This document shows positions 51,454 through 60,538 of a DNA stretch of 64,000 nt, in pieces. The position numbers were made by a program, and so were the translations under genes. Origin of the DNA: Stenotrophomonas sp. ZAC14D1_NAIMI4_1 (GTDB lineage Bacteria > Pseudomonadota > Gammaproteobacteria > Xanthomonadales > Xanthomonadaceae). The notes under the pieces were generated by a model, which had not been told where the DNA came from, made no database searches, and saw only the letters and a program-made list of their open reading frames with translations. The DNA is taken from positions 832,407 through 896,406 of the forward strand of contig NZ_CP026001.1 in NCBI RefSeq assembly GCF_003086775.1, written 5' to 3'. Each line of letters begins with the position of its first letter. The stretch's first letter is position 1.

Positions 51454-52257
51454 TCAGGTGGCATTGGCCAAAGCGATGAATTCAGCCACATCCAGCTGTT
51501 CGGCACGGGCATCGGGGCGCACGCCGGCGGCCACGAACTGCTCGGCCGTCACGACGTTGTTGAGTGCATTGCGCAGGGTCTTGCGGCGTTGACCGAAGGC
51601 GGCCTTGACCACCTCGGCAAAGCGCTTGTGGTCGGCGATGGTGATGCTGGCCGGATCGCGCGGCACCAGCCGCACCACGGCCGAATCGACCTTCGGCGGC
51701 GGCCGGAACGCGCCCGGCGGCACCACGAACAGCGAGGTGACCTGGCAGTAGGCCTGCAGCATCACGCTGAGGCGGCCATAGACCTTGCTGCCCGGGCCGG
51801 CGGCCATGCGGTCCACCACTTCCTTCTGCAGCATGAAGTGCATGTCGCGGACGACCGCGGCGTGCTCCAGCGCGTGGAACAGGATGGGCGAGGAGATGTT
51901 GTAGGGCAGGTTGCCGACCAGGCGGATCGGCTCGCCGGCGGCCAGCGCGGTGAAATCCACGCGCAGCACGTCGCCCTGGACGATGGTCAGATCGCCCAGC
52001 GGTTCGGCGGCGGCGGTCAGCGGCGCGATCAGGTCGCGGTCGAACTCGATCACCGTCAGCTTCGGATGAACGCGCAGCAGGGGCAGGGTGATCGCGCCCT
52101 GGCCGGGGCCGATCTCGACCAGGCGGTCACCGTCCTTGGGATTGACCGCCATCACGATCTTGTCGATGTAGTGGCGGTCGGCCAGGAAATGCTGGCCAAG
52201 CTGCTTCTTGGCCGGGGCGGTGAACACCGGGCCGGAGGGGGAATGCGGGGAATTCAT
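51454..52257 (-). CDS. rsmA: 16S rRNA dimethyladenosine methyltransferase
   Basis: 267 residues from the ATG at 52257. It dimethylates A1518 and A1519 of 16S rRNA during small-subunit assembly (KsgA). Motifs are [19 protein letters not shown], the SAM-binding [23 protein letters not shown], and the catalytic [12 protein letters not shown]. The C-terminal helical domain is complete, with [12 protein letters not shown]. The start overlaps the pdxA stop (ATGA). Confidence 0.97.
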   Translation of the reverse strand: MNSPHSPSGPVFTAPAKKQLGQHFLADRHYIDKIVMAVNPKDGDRLVEIGPGQGAITLPLLRVHPKLTVIEFDRDLIAPLTAAAEPLGDLTIVQGDVLRVDFTALAAGEPIRLVGNLPYNISSPILFHALEHAAVVRDMHFMLQKEVVDRMAAGPGSKVYGRLSVMLQAYCQVTSLFVVPPGAFRPPPKVDSAVVRLVPRDPASITIADHKRFAEVVKAAFGQRRKTLRNALNNVVTAEQFVAAGVRPDARAEQLDVAEFIALANAT

Positions 52258-53234
52258 GCGCCCAGTGTACGTTGCCGGGCCAGCCGCGCACACAGCGCCG
52301 TTGCGGCCTGCAGGCTGGAGGGGTCGGCGATGCCACGTCCGGCCAGCTCCAGCGCCGTGCCGTGGTCGACGGCCACGCGCGGGTAGGGCAGGCCCAGGGT
52401 CAGGTTCACGGCCTGTTCGAAGCCGGAATACTTCAGCACCGGCAGGCCCTGGTCGTGGTACATGGCCAGCACGGTGTCGAAACCGGCCAGCTTGGCCGGC
52501 AGGAAGGCGGTATCGGCCGGCAGCGGCCCGACCAGGTCCATGCCCTCTGCGCGCAGGCGCTGCAGCAGGGGAATGACCAGGTCCAGTTCCTCGCGGCCGA
52601 GGTGGCCGTCTTCGCCGGCATGCGGGTTCAGGCCGAGCACGGCGATACGGGGCGCGGGCAGGCCGAACTCGCGGCGCAGTGCGGCATGCACGGTACGCAG
52701 GGTGTGTTCCAGGCTGGGCGTGGTGATGGCATCGGCCACCTCGCGCAACGGCAGGTGGGTGGTGGCCAGGGCCACGCGCACGATGTCGTTGGCCAGCATC
52801 ATCACCACCTTCACCCCGGCCTGGTCGGCCAGCAGTTCGGTGGTGCCGCTGTAGGCAATACCACCCTGGTTGATGACCGCCTTGTGCACCGGGCCGGTGA
52901 CCACGCCATGCAGTTCGCCGGAGAGGCAGGCCTGGCCGGCGGCCAGCAACGCGCCGATCACCGCGCCCGCATTGGCGGGGTCGGTCTGGCCGAAATGGCT
53001 GGGGGTGGCATTGGCCAGCGGACGCAGGCGCAGATCGCCCGGCAGGCGGGCCTCGGCATCCTCGGGCAGCAGCTGCAGGGGCAGCTTCAGCGCGGCCGCA
53101 GCCGCGCGCAGGGTATCCGGGTCGGCGAAGGCCAGCAGCCGGCAATCATCACGCGGCTGCTGGACAAGGCGGACGCACAGCTCCGGGCCGATCCCCGCCG
53201 GCTCGCCCGGTACCAGAGCGAGCTCGGGGCGCAT
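52254..53234 (-). CDS. pdxA: 4-hydroxythreonine-4-phosphate dehydrogenase
   Basis: 326 residues. It is an NAD- and zinc-dependent enzyme of vitamin B6 synthesis. It shows LALVPGEPAGIGPELCVRL at the N-terminus, VVTGPVHKAVINQGG, the metal His of ATTHLPLREV and GLNPHAGEDGHLGREE, and AMYHDQGLPVLKY with the second His. It lies 3 bases downstream of surA and is coupled to rsmA by a 4-base overlap, matching the E. coli order. Confidence 0.96.
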   Translation of the reverse strand: MRPELALVPGEPAGIGPELCVRLVQQPRDDCRLLAFADPDTLRAAAAALKLPLQLLPEDAEARLPGDLRLRPLANATPSHFGQTDPANAGAVIGALLAAGQACLSGELHGVVTGPVHKAVINQGGIAYSGTTELLADQAGVKVVMMLANDIVRVALATTHLPLREVADAITTPSLEHTLRTVHAALRREFGLPAPRIAVLGLNPHAGEDGHLGREELDLVIPLLQRLRAEGMDLVGPLPADTAFLPAKLAGFDTVLAMYHDQGLPVLKYSGFEQAVNLTLGLPYPRVAVDHGTALELAGRGIADPSSLQAATALCARLARQRTLGA

Positions 53235-53237
53235 CGG

Positions 53238-54581
53238 TCAGGGCTGCTGCGGCGTGGCGGTGTTTTCCGCGCGGTCGCCACTGCGGAAGCTGACGTAGGC
53301 TTCGCCACGCAGTTCCTGCAGGAAACGGTTGTACTCGTCTTCCAGCTTGCGGCGGCCGATGGTCTCGCGGACCTGGGCACGCTGGTTGTCGCTGGTCACG
53401 TCGGTCTGGCGCGTGGCAACGCGCTGCACGATATGCCAGCCGGCATCGGTACGGAACGGCTGGCTGACGCCGCCATCCTGGATGCCCTCGACCTGCTGGC
53501 CGAACGCCGGACCGAAGGCATCGGCCGGGAACCAGCCCAGATCGCCGCCCTGGCCCTTGCTGTTGGTGTCTTCCGAGGATTCCTTGGCAACGGCCTGGAA
53601 ATCGGCACCACCGGCAATGCGGGCACGCAGGGTATCGATCTTGGCCTTGGCGGCCGCGTCGGTCTGGTTGTCGTCCACGCGCACCAGGATGTGGCGGCCG
53701 TGGTACTCGGTCACGGTGTGGTTGCCGGCGGCGGCGTTGGCATCACGCACTTCCACCACCTTCAGCAGCTGGAAGCCGCTCGGGCCGCGGATCGGGCCGA
53801 CCACGTCGCCGGGCTTCATCTGCTCCATCATCTGGGCGAATGCAGCCGGGATTTCATCCAGGGTACGCCAGCCCAGGTCGCCGCCTTCCAGCGCGTTGGG
53901 GCTGTCGGAATAGCGCACGGCGGCAGCGTTGAAGTCCAGCTCGCCCTTGTCCAGCAGCGCCTTCACGCCGTCGGCCTTCTTCTGGCCGGTGGCGATCTGC
54001 TCGGCGGTGGCGCCGTCGGGCAGGGCCACCAGGATGTGTGCCAGGTGGTACTGGTTGCCGGCGGTGGCCTGCTGCTTCAGGGCAGCATCGACCTCGCCCT
54101 CGCTGACGCTGATGCGGCTCTGCGCAAAGCTCTGGCGCAGGCGCTGCACGGTGATCTCGTCACGCACCGAAGAGCGGAAATCGGCGAAATCAATGCCGTC
54201 GCTGGCCAGGCGCTGGCGCAGGGCGTCCAGGTTGGAACCGTTCTGCTGGGCGATCGAGTTCATCGCCTGGTTCAGTTCCTGGTCGCTGATGCGGATGCCG
54301 CTGCTCTGGGCGCGGGCGACCTGCAGCTTGACCAGCACCAGGCGCTCGAGGACCTGGCGGCTGAGCACGTCATCGGGCGGCAGCTGGTTCTCGCGGCCGG
54401 CGTACTGGGCCTTGATGTTGATGATCGCGCGCTGCAGTTCACTCTGCAGGACCACGTCCTCATCGACGATGGCTGCAATGCGGTCCAGCGGCTGGGCCTC
54501 CTGGGCAATGACCTGGAGGGGGGCGGACACGCTGGACACGGCCAGCAGCGAAGCGAGTAGGACGGGGAAGCTCTTGGTCAT
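53238..54581 (-). CDS. surA: periplasmic chaperone / prolyl isomerase SurA
   Basis: 447 residues. The signal peptide (MTKSFPVLLASLLAVSSVSA) is followed by an N-terminal chaperone domain beginning LDRIAAIVDEDVVLQSEL. Two parvulin domains start at YHLAHILVALPD and YHGRHILVRVDD, and a short C-terminal helix and tail remain. It escorts outer-membrane proteins to the BAM complex, and its coupled upstream neighbour LptD is a known major client. The start overlaps the lptD stop by 4 bases. Confidence 0.97.
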   Translation of the reverse strand: MTKSFPVLLASLLAVSSVSAPLQVIAQEAQPLDRIAAIVDEDVVLQSELQRAIINIKAQYAGRENQLPPDDVLSRQVLERLVLVKLQVARAQSSGIRISDQELNQAMNSIAQQNGSNLDALRQRLASDGIDFADFRSSVRDEITVQRLRQSFAQSRISVSEGEVDAALKQQATAGNQYHLAHILVALPDGATAEQIATGQKKADGVKALLDKGELDFNAAAVRYSDSPNALEGGDLGWRTLDEIPAAFAQMMEQMKPGDVVGPIRGPSGFQLLKVVEVRDANAAAGNHTVTEYHGRHILVRVDDNQTDAAAKAKIDTLRARIAGGADFQAVAKESSEDTNSKGQGGDLGWFPADAFGPAFGQQVEGIQDGGVSQPFRTDAGWHIVQRVATRQTDVTSDNQRAQVRETIGRRKLEDEYNRFLQELRGEAYVSFRSGDRAENTATPQQP

Positions 54582-57100
54582 GGGATCTGGTTTGGATCGT
54601 AGTCGTCCCGGGTCGCCCCGGTGTTGCTGGGCGGCACGAGATAGAGGTCGTCGCGGTTGTAGCCGAGGATAGCACGGCGCAGAGTGCGGTCCGTGTCCTG
54701 GCCCAGCGAGCTCAGGCCCTTGAGCACGAACTCGAGCTGGATGGAATTGTTCAGTTCACCTTCGCGGTTGCGCACGTAGCGGCGGGCCACGGCGCGGACC
54801 GCCAGGCAGCAGCTGTCCCACTGCACGCCACCGATGATTTCCAGCGGCTTGCTGTCCTGGATGGAGTAGTAATAGCGGCCCACCAGGCTCCAGCGCTCGT
54901 TCAGCGGGTACAGGAACGACAGGTCGGCCTGTTCCAGCAGGGTGCGCTGTTCCTTGGTGGCGTTGGCCGCCGCACCGGCGTTGATGCGGTAGCGGTAGCT
55001 CAGGTTGACCACGCCGTCGTTGGGCATCAGGTAACGGGCACGGACGCTGGCCAGATCCTCGCGCTTGTACTTGGGGTCCCACTGGTAGGTGGCGCCCAGG
55101 GTCCAGCGGTCGTTGATCATGTAGTTCGAATCGGCGATCCAGGCCGACTTGCCCTTTTCCACCGGGGCGCCGCCCGGGGTCACGGTCACCCGCGACTCGT
55201 CGAAGTACTGGATCTGGCCGATCGAGGCCGAGAAGCGTTCCCTGCCCGTGGTCTGGTCGATGAAGCGGGTGCTCAGCGCCACGGTCAGCTGGTTGGCGTC
55301 GTTCTGGCGGTCGGCGCCGGTATAGCGCGAATCGCGGAACAGCTGGCCCCAGCTGAAGGTGAAGTCACGGGTATCGAAGATCGGCAGGTCGTCCTGGTTG
55401 CGGTAGGGCGTGCGCAGGTAGAACAGGCGCGGCTCCAGGGTCTGCAGGAAGGACTTGCCGCCGATCGTGGTGTCACGGTCGAAGAACAGGCCGGCATCGA
55501 GGCTGGCGATCGGCAGGGCGCGGGTCGGCGAGGTGTTGCCGCGCAGCTGATCGGCGGTCAGCGTGCTCGTATCGACGTTCTGCGAGGCCAGCACGTTGCT
55601 GCGGATGCTGTCGGCCAGGCCGCGGTCAAGCTGGTAGGCGGTGTAGCGGTAGGCCAGCGTCGGGGTGACGTACCAGGCCGCGCCGCTGATCGGGAACGAC
55701 ACGTACGGCTTGACGTCCAGGCGCGAACCGCCGTAGATCCGCTGGGTCTGGCCGTTGCGGGTGTACTGCAGGTCTTCGCCGGCGCTGGCGTCGTACTTGA
55801 AGTTGACGTCGTCGTGGGTGAAGCGCACGGCTTCGGAGTAGACGCCGGTCTCCAGCCACGGCAGCAGCGACTTGTCCCAGTTGAAATACAGCCGCGGCTG
55901 GCGGTTGTAGGCCAGGGCGCGCTCGTCCAGCGTGTAATCGGTCAGCTGCCAGCGGTCGGCCATGATGCCGGCGGTCCAGTCCTTGCCGGTGCCGTACAGG
56001 CCGATGGTGCTCTGCAGGTTGGACGCGGTCACGCCGACCAGGCGGTTGGCGAAGTCCTCGACATAGCGCTCGTCACTGACCCAGGCCAGGTTGGCGCGCG
56101 CCTGCCAGTGGCTGTCCACGTTGTGGTAACCGTTGAACATCACCCGGCCGCGGTCGCGGTCGCGCAGCTCGTCGTTGGGCATGTAGGCGGTCAGCAGCTC
56201 GCCGCGGCCGCCGTTGTAGAGGTAGCGGAACTCGTTGTCGAGCATCAGGCCGCGCCGGCTCATGTAGCGCGGTGTCAGCGTGTCGTCGTAGTTCGGCGCC
56301 AGGTTCAGGTAGATCGGCTGGGCGTAGTCGAAGCCGTTGCGGCCGGACATGCCCAGCTGCGGGAACAGCAGGCCGGTCTTGCGGCGGTCATCGATCGGGA
56401 ACTTGAAGTACGGCGCCCACAGCACCGGCACCTTGCCGATGCGCAGCACGGCATTGCGCGCGGTGCCGAAGCCTTCGTCGTTGTCCACTTCGATTTCCGG
56501 CGCCGACAGCTTCCACACCGGCTGCGAGGGATCGCAGGTGGTGTAGGTCGAACGGTGCATCTGGCCGACGGCGCCCTGCAGGTCGACCGATTCGGCATCG
56601 CCGTTGCCACGGCGCGACACCAGCTGGTACTGGATGTCGGTGATCTTGTGGGTGTCGCTTTCCTGGTTGCCTTCGGCACGCTTGGCGATCATGCGGATCG
56701 ACGCGTCCTGGTAGCGGACATTGCCGTCGGCGATGTAGTTGCCGCTCTCGGTGTCGAAGCTGAGCTTGTCGGTACCGACGAACTGGTCGCCACGGCGCAG
56801 CGCCACGTTGCCCTGGTACTGCGGCACGGTGGTGGTGCCCAGCAGCTGGTCACCCTCGATGTCGGTGGGCTGCTGCTCGCGCTCGGCGCTGGCGGCGGCC
56901 TTGTCCTGCCCGGGCACCGGGGTGGGGGCATCGGTGAAGGCGGGAATGACCTCGGTTGCCGGGCACAGGCCCCAGTTGAGCGGCTTGTCATCGGCCATCG
57001 CGGGAAGGCAGACGGCGATGCTCAGGGGCAGGGGAAGCAGGCGGAGGGCTCGGCGCACGCGGTTCGGATTCGGGCGAAAACGGACGGTAGATTGCCCCAT
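54578..57100 (-). CDS. lptD: LPS-assembly outer-membrane protein LptD
   Basis: 840 residues if the ATG at 57100 is used (MGQSTVRFRPNPN, then a signal-like RRALRLLPLPLSIAVCLPAMADD). Alternative ATG codons lie at 57109 and 57151. The last would overlap the preceding stop as ATGA but give a very long leader. The N-terminal jellyroll (about 60-230) has VALRRGDQFVGTDKLSF and IADGNVRYQDAS. The 26-strand barrel has the LptD blocks FPIDDRRKTGLLFPQLG, YMSRRGLMLDNEFRYLY and WDSCCLAVRAVARRYV with the conserved Cys pair; the N-terminal Cys is in WGLCPATEV. It inserts LPS in the outer membrane with LptE. Confidence 0.95.
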   Translation of the reverse strand: MGQSTVRFRPNPNRVRRALRLLPLPLSIAVCLPAMADDKPLNWGLCPATEVIPAFTDAPTPVPGQDKAAASAEREQQPTDIEGDQLLGTTTVPQYQGNVALRRGDQFVGTDKLSFDTESGNYIADGNVRYQDASIRMIAKRAEGNQESDTHKITDIQYQLVSRRGNGDAESVDLQGAVGQMHRSTYTTCDPSQPVWKLSAPEIEVDNDEGFGTARNAVLRIGKVPVLWAPYFKFPIDDRRKTGLLFPQLGMSGRNGFDYAQPIYLNLAPNYDDTLTPRYMSRRGLMLDNEFRYLYNGGRGELLTAYMPNDELRDRDRGRVMFNGYHNVDSHWQARANLAWVSDERYVEDFANRLVGVTASNLQSTIGLYGTGKDWTAGIMADRWQLTDYTLDERALAYNRQPRLYFNWDKSLLPWLETGVYSEAVRFTHDDVNFKYDASAGEDLQYTRNGQTQRIYGGSRLDVKPYVSFPISGAAWYVTPTLAYRYTAYQLDRGLADSIRSNVLASQNVDTSTLTADQLRGNTSPTRALPIASLDAGLFFDRDTTIGGKSFLQTLEPRLFYLRTPYRNQDDLPIFDTRDFTFSWGQLFRDSRYTGADRQNDANQLTVALSTRFIDQTTGRERFSASIGQIQYFDESRVTVTPGGAPVEKGKSAWIADSNYMINDRWTLGATYQWDPKYKREDLASVRARYLMPNDGVVNLSYRYRINAGAAANATKEQRTLLEQADLSFLYPLNERWSLVGRYYYSIQDSKPLEIIGGVQWDSCCLAVRAVARRYVRNREGELNNSIQLEFVLKGLSSLGQDTDRTLRRAILGYNRDDLYLVPPSNTGATRDDYDPNQIP

Positions 57101-57147
57101 CCGCTGCATAGGGGCAATGAAGGCGCCCCCCTGCTGGCGGTTCGGGT

Positions 57148-58086
57148 TCATCCAGCCCGAGGTCCGGCGGCCCCGTCCAGCAGGGCCTGGACATGGGCCA
57201 CGGTGCATTCGGACAGGGCCTGCAGGTCGTAGCCGCCCTCGAGCATGGACACCACCCGGCCGGCTGCATGGCGGCGGGCCAGTGCATGCAGTTCGGCGGT
57301 GACCCAGGCGAAATCGTCGGTTTCCAGCATCAGGTCGGCCTGCGGGTCGCGCAGGTGCGCGTCGAAGCCGGCCGAGATCAGCAGCAGCTGCGGGCGGAAA
57401 TCGTCGATGGCCGGCAGCATCTCGTCGGCCCAGACGTTGCGGAAGCGGAAACCGCCACTGCCCGGCGGCAGCAGGATGTTCATCAGGTTGCCGGCGCCAC
57501 GGTCGCGGCGCAGGCCCGAATTGGGGAACAGCCCGGCCTGGTGGGTGCTGTAGTACGACACCCGGGCGTCGTGCTGGAAGATGTCCTGGGTGCCGTTGCC
57601 GTGGTGGACGTCGAAGTCCACCACCGCGATGCGTTCCAGCCCGTGCCGGTCGCGGGCGTAGGCGGCGGCCACGGCGATGTTGTTGAGCAGGCAGAAGCCC
57701 ATCGCCGTACTGCTGGTGGCGTGGTGGCCGGGCGGGCGCACCGCGCAGAAGGCCAATGGGTCATCGCCCAGCATCACCGCATCGACCGCGGCAACGCCGG
57801 CGCCGGCGGCGTGCACGGCGGCACTGGCCGAGCCGGGCGAGGTCCAGGTGTCCATGTCCAGCTGGCGCAGCGGCGTGGTCTGCGGCTGCAGCACGAAGTC
57901 GAGCAGGGCGCTGTCGTGTACCCGGCTCAGTTCACCGAACTTGGCGGGCGGTGCCTGCCGCCATTCCAGCTGGCCGGGGAAGGCCTGGTGCAGGGCATCG
58001 AGCACCACCTGCAGCCGCTGCGGGCATTCGGGATGGCCGGGGCCGGGATCGTGCAGCAGGCAGGAGGGGTGGGTATAGACCAGCAT
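57148..58086 (-). CDS. histone-deacetylase-family amidohydrolase
   Basis: 312 residues. It has the complete zinc site and catalytic motifs of class II HDAC-like bacterial enzymes: HPECPQRLQVVLDAL, FCAVRPPGHHATSS (charge-relay His pair), VVDFDVHHGNGTQDIF (zinc Asp/His), YYSTHQAGLFPNSG, ISAGFDAHLRDP (second zinc Asp) and EGGYDLQAL. Bacterial relatives deacetylate acetylpolyamines, acetoin-pathway targets or lysine. The substrate here is unknown. Located 6 bases after the adenosyltransferase gene and upstream of lptD. Confidence 0.94.
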   Translation of the reverse strand: MLVYTHPSCLLHDPGPGHPECPQRLQVVLDALHQAFPGQLEWRQAPPAKFGELSRVHDSALLDFVLQPQTTPLRQLDMDTWTSPGSASAAVHAAGAGVAAVDAVMLGDDPLAFCAVRPPGHHATSSTAMGFCLLNNIAVAAAYARDRHGLERIAVVDFDVHHGNGTQDIFQHDARVSYYSTHQAGLFPNSGLRRDRGAGNLMNILLPPGSGGFRFRNVWADEMLPAIDDFRPQLLLISAGFDAHLRDPQADLMLETDDFAWVTAELHALARRHAAGRVVSMLEGGYDLQALSECTVAHVQALLDGAAGPRAG

Positions 58087-58092
58087 CGGGGA

Positions 58093-58647
58093 TCAGCGCT
58101 GCCGGTGCTGCGGCTGCCACAGGGCCTCGCCGTGGCCGTCGGCGCGGGCCAGCACCCGCGACAGCACGAACAGCAGGTCCGACAGCCGGTTGAGGTATTG
58201 CAGCGCCTCGCTGCGCACGCTTTCCACCCGCGCCAGGGCGACGGTCTCACGCTCGGCACGGCGCACGATGGTGCGCGCCAGGTGGCAGCGCGCGGCCGCT
58301 TCGCCGCCGGCCGGCAGGATGAATTCCTTCAGCATCGGCAGGTCGGCGTTGTAGTGGTCCAGCTGCTGTTCCAGCGCCGAGATGTCGGCGGCGTGGATGG
58401 CGGCGTGGCCGGGTACGCAGAGTTCGGCGCCCAGGTCGAACAACTGGTGCTGCAGATGGACCACCAGCGCGCGCACGTCTTCGGGGAGTGCGGCGGCCAG
58501 CAGCAGGCCAAGGGCAGCATTGGCTTCGTCCACCGTGCCGTACGAGGCCACGCGCAGGTCGTCCTTGCCGACCCGGCTGCCATCGCCGAGGCCGGTGCTG
58601 CCGTCATCGCCGGTGCGGGTATAGATGCGCGAAAGACGGTGGCCCAT
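58093..58647 (-). CDS. PduO-type cob(I)alamin adenosyltransferase
   Basis: 184 residues from the ATG at 58647 (MGHRLSRIYTRTGDDGST). It makes adenosylcobalamin from cobalamin and ATP. Signature features are IYTRTGDDGSTGLGDGSRV (ATP loop), SYGTVDEANAALG, the LQHQLFDLGAELCVPG helix and CHLARTIVRRAERE, with LNRLSDLLFVLSRV near the end. All ATP-contact residues look intact. It is followed by the HDAC-like gene and preceded, 9 bases away, by a six-helix membrane protein gene. Confidence 0.94.
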   Translation of the reverse strand: MGHRLSRIYTRTGDDGSTGLGDGSRVGKDDLRVASYGTVDEANAALGLLLAAALPEDVRALVVHLQHQLFDLGAELCVPGHAAIHAADISALEQQLDHYNADLPMLKEFILPAGGEAAARCHLARTIVRRAERETVALARVESVRSEALQYLNRLSDLLFVLSRVLARADGHGEALWQPQHRQR

Positions 58648-58655
58648 GCGATCGC

Positions 58656-59240
58656 TCAGTGGTGGATGTCGCGGCGGGCCTGCTGCAGCTTCAGCACCTG
58701 CTCGACCGCCAGCTGCAGGGCCGCGGCCAGCGCCACGTAGAGGGCGGTGGTGCGCAGGTAGGGGCCGAACCACTGTGCGTAGTTCTGCGCCCAGCCGGCC
58801 ACGGTCGGCTCGGCCACGTTGCGGGTGGTCCAGTAGAAGCCGCCCTGCGCCAGCAGGTGGCACAGCGCCACCGAGGCCACCAGCAGCAGCACGCCCTTGC
58901 CCAGCGTCGACCAGTGCGCGCCGTGGTAGTTGCGGCCCAGCAGCAGGCCACCGGCCCACAGCGAGAAGTACGCCGGCAGCAGCAGCCAGTAACCGGGCGA
59001 CACGCAGTAGTGCTGCCAGAAATCCAGCCCGCTGCTGCGGATCACGATCCAGTCCACCAGTACGGCGAAGACCATCAGCAGCGGGAACGCCCAGCGCGTC
59101 CAGCGCGCCAGGTAGAAACCACCGATGAAGAACACCGCCCACGACGCATCGGGGATGGCCGCGAAGTGGTTGACCCGGGTCGCCGCCAGCAACAGCACAA
59201 GCACGGAAAGGACGAAGGCGCGGTTGGCGGTGTCGGACAT
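58656..59240 (-). CDS. DUF6580-like membrane protein, possible cobalamin S-component
   Basis: 194 residues with about six helices and little else. It has AATRVNHFAAIPDASWAVFFIGG at the N-terminus (quoted here in overlapping pieces: ATRVNHFAAIP, DASWAVFFIGGFYL), then RWTRWAFPLLMVFAVLVDW. It resembles DUF6580-type proteins, some of which look like substrate-binding S-components of ECF vitamin transporters. Direct linkage to a cobalamin adenosyltransferase supports a role in vitamin B12 uptake. No ECF ATPase genes are in the window. Divergent from ubiH across about 90 bases. Confidence 0.68.
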   Translation of the reverse strand: MSDTANRAFVLSVLVLLLAATRVNHFAAIPDASWAVFFIGGFYLARWTRWAFPLLMVFAVLVDWIVIRSSGLDFWQHYCVSPGYWLLLPAYFSLWAGGLLLGRNYHGAHWSTLGKGVLLLVASVALCHLLAQGGFYWTTRNVAEPTVAGWAQNYAQWFGPYLRTTALYVALAAALQLAVEQVLKLQQARRDIHH

Positions 59241-59329
59241 GGCAGCGGGCCCGGAGCGGATTCAGCTTTCATTCTAGCCCGCCGCGCGGGTCGGCGCAGG
59301 GTTCGGCAGCGAGCGCGTATCATTGGCTC

Positions 59330-60538
59330 ATGAGTGAACGACATGACGTGCTGATCGTCGGTGGCGGTCTGGTGGGAGCCAGCCTGGCCATCGCCCTGGA
59401 CCGGCTGGGCCTGGACGTGGGCCTGCTCGAGGCCAGCCCGGCCGGCGAACTGCCGGCGGTGTTCGACCAGCGCAACCTCAGTTTCGCCGCCGCCACCGTC
59501 AACGCGTTGACCGCGCTGGGGGTGATGCAGAAGCTGGCGATGGCGCCCGGCCCGATCCGGCGCATCCATGTCAGCCGGGCCGGCGATTTCGGCCGCGTGC
59601 AGCTCGATGCGGCCGATTACGACCGGCCCTGGTTCGGCCAGGTGGTGGTGGCGCGCGATTTCGGCCAGGCGCTGGAAGCGCGCCTGCAGGAACTGCCGCA
59701 CCTGCACCGTTACCGGCCGATGCGCTTCCTTGGCCTGGGCGAGGTGGTCGACGGCCACCGCCAGGTGCGCGTGGCCGACGAGAGCGGCGAGCGCGTCCTG
59801 CAGGCACGGCTGGTGGTCGGCGCCGATGGCACCGCCAGTGGCGTGCGCGGCGCGCTGGGCATCGAGGTCGACCGCCATGACTTCCAGCAGACCCTGTTCG
59901 TCGCACGCGTGCGCAGCCAGCGCGCGCCCGATGGCAGTGCCTGGGAGCGCTTCACCGATACCGGGCCGACGGCCCTGCTGCCGCGCGGCGACCGCCATTT
60001 CGGCTGCGTGCACGGCGTGGCCCGCGACCAGGCCGAGGCGGTGATGGCGCTGGACGATGCCGCCTGGCTGCAGCGCCTGCAGAACGCGCTCGGCTGGCGT
60101 GCCGGCCGCCTGCTCGAATCCGGCCCGCGCAGTGCCTACCCGCTCATCCAGGTGCTGGCGCGCGCGCTGGCCGGACAGCGCACGGTGCTGCTGGGCAATG
60201 CGGCGCAGACCATCCATCCGCTGGGAGCGCAGGGCTTCAACCTGGGCCTGCGTGATGCGCTGACCCTGGCCGAGCTGCTGGAAGACGGCGCCGCCGATGC
60301 CGGCAGCGATGCCCTGCTGCAGGCCTACGTGGCCCGCCGCGAGGAGGACCGCCGGCAGACGGTGGCGTTCTCCGGTGGCCTGGCGCGGCTGACCAGCAAC
60401 CCGGCGCCGCTGCTGCGGCCGCTGCGCAGCCTGGGCCTGGTGGCCGCACAGCGTGCCTCGGTGCAGTCGATGCTGGTCGGCGGTGCGATGGGCTTCCGCG
60501 GTGATGTACCGCGCCTGTGCCGTGGGGAGGCCGCATGA
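59330..60538 (+). CDS. ubiH: ubiquinone biosynthesis FAD hydroxylase UbiH
   Basis: 402 residues. It is a flavin monooxygenase of the UbiH/COQ6 family. The FAD dinucleotide motif is DVLIVGGGLVGASLAIAL. The DG-like motif is RLVVGADGTASGVRGALGI. The third motif LLGNAAQTIHPLGAQGFN has Asn where relatives have Asp, as in E. coli UbiH. This supports the name: the enzyme hydroxylates C6 of the ring on the way to ubiquinone. The stop overlaps the start of a second hydroxylase gene (ATGA), so the two are coupled. Confidence 0.9.
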   Translation: MSERHDVLIVGGGLVGASLAIALDRLGLDVGLLEASPAGELPAVFDQRNLSFAAATVNALTALGVMQKLAMAPGPIRRIHVSRAGDFGRVQLDAADYDRPWFGQVVVARDFGQALEARLQELPHLHRYRPMRFLGLGEVVDGHRQVRVADESGERVLQARLVVGADGTASGVRGALGIEVDRHDFQQTLFVARVRSQRAPDGSAWERFTDTGPTALLPRGDRHFGCVHGVARDQAEAVMALDDAAWLQRLQNALGWRAGRLLESGPRSAYPLIQVLARALAGQRTVLLGNAAQTIHPLGAQGFNLGLRDALTLAELLEDGAADAGSDALLQAYVARREEDRRQTVAFSGGLARLTSNPAPLLRPLRSLGLVAAQRASVQSMLVGGAMGFRGDVPRLCRGEAA

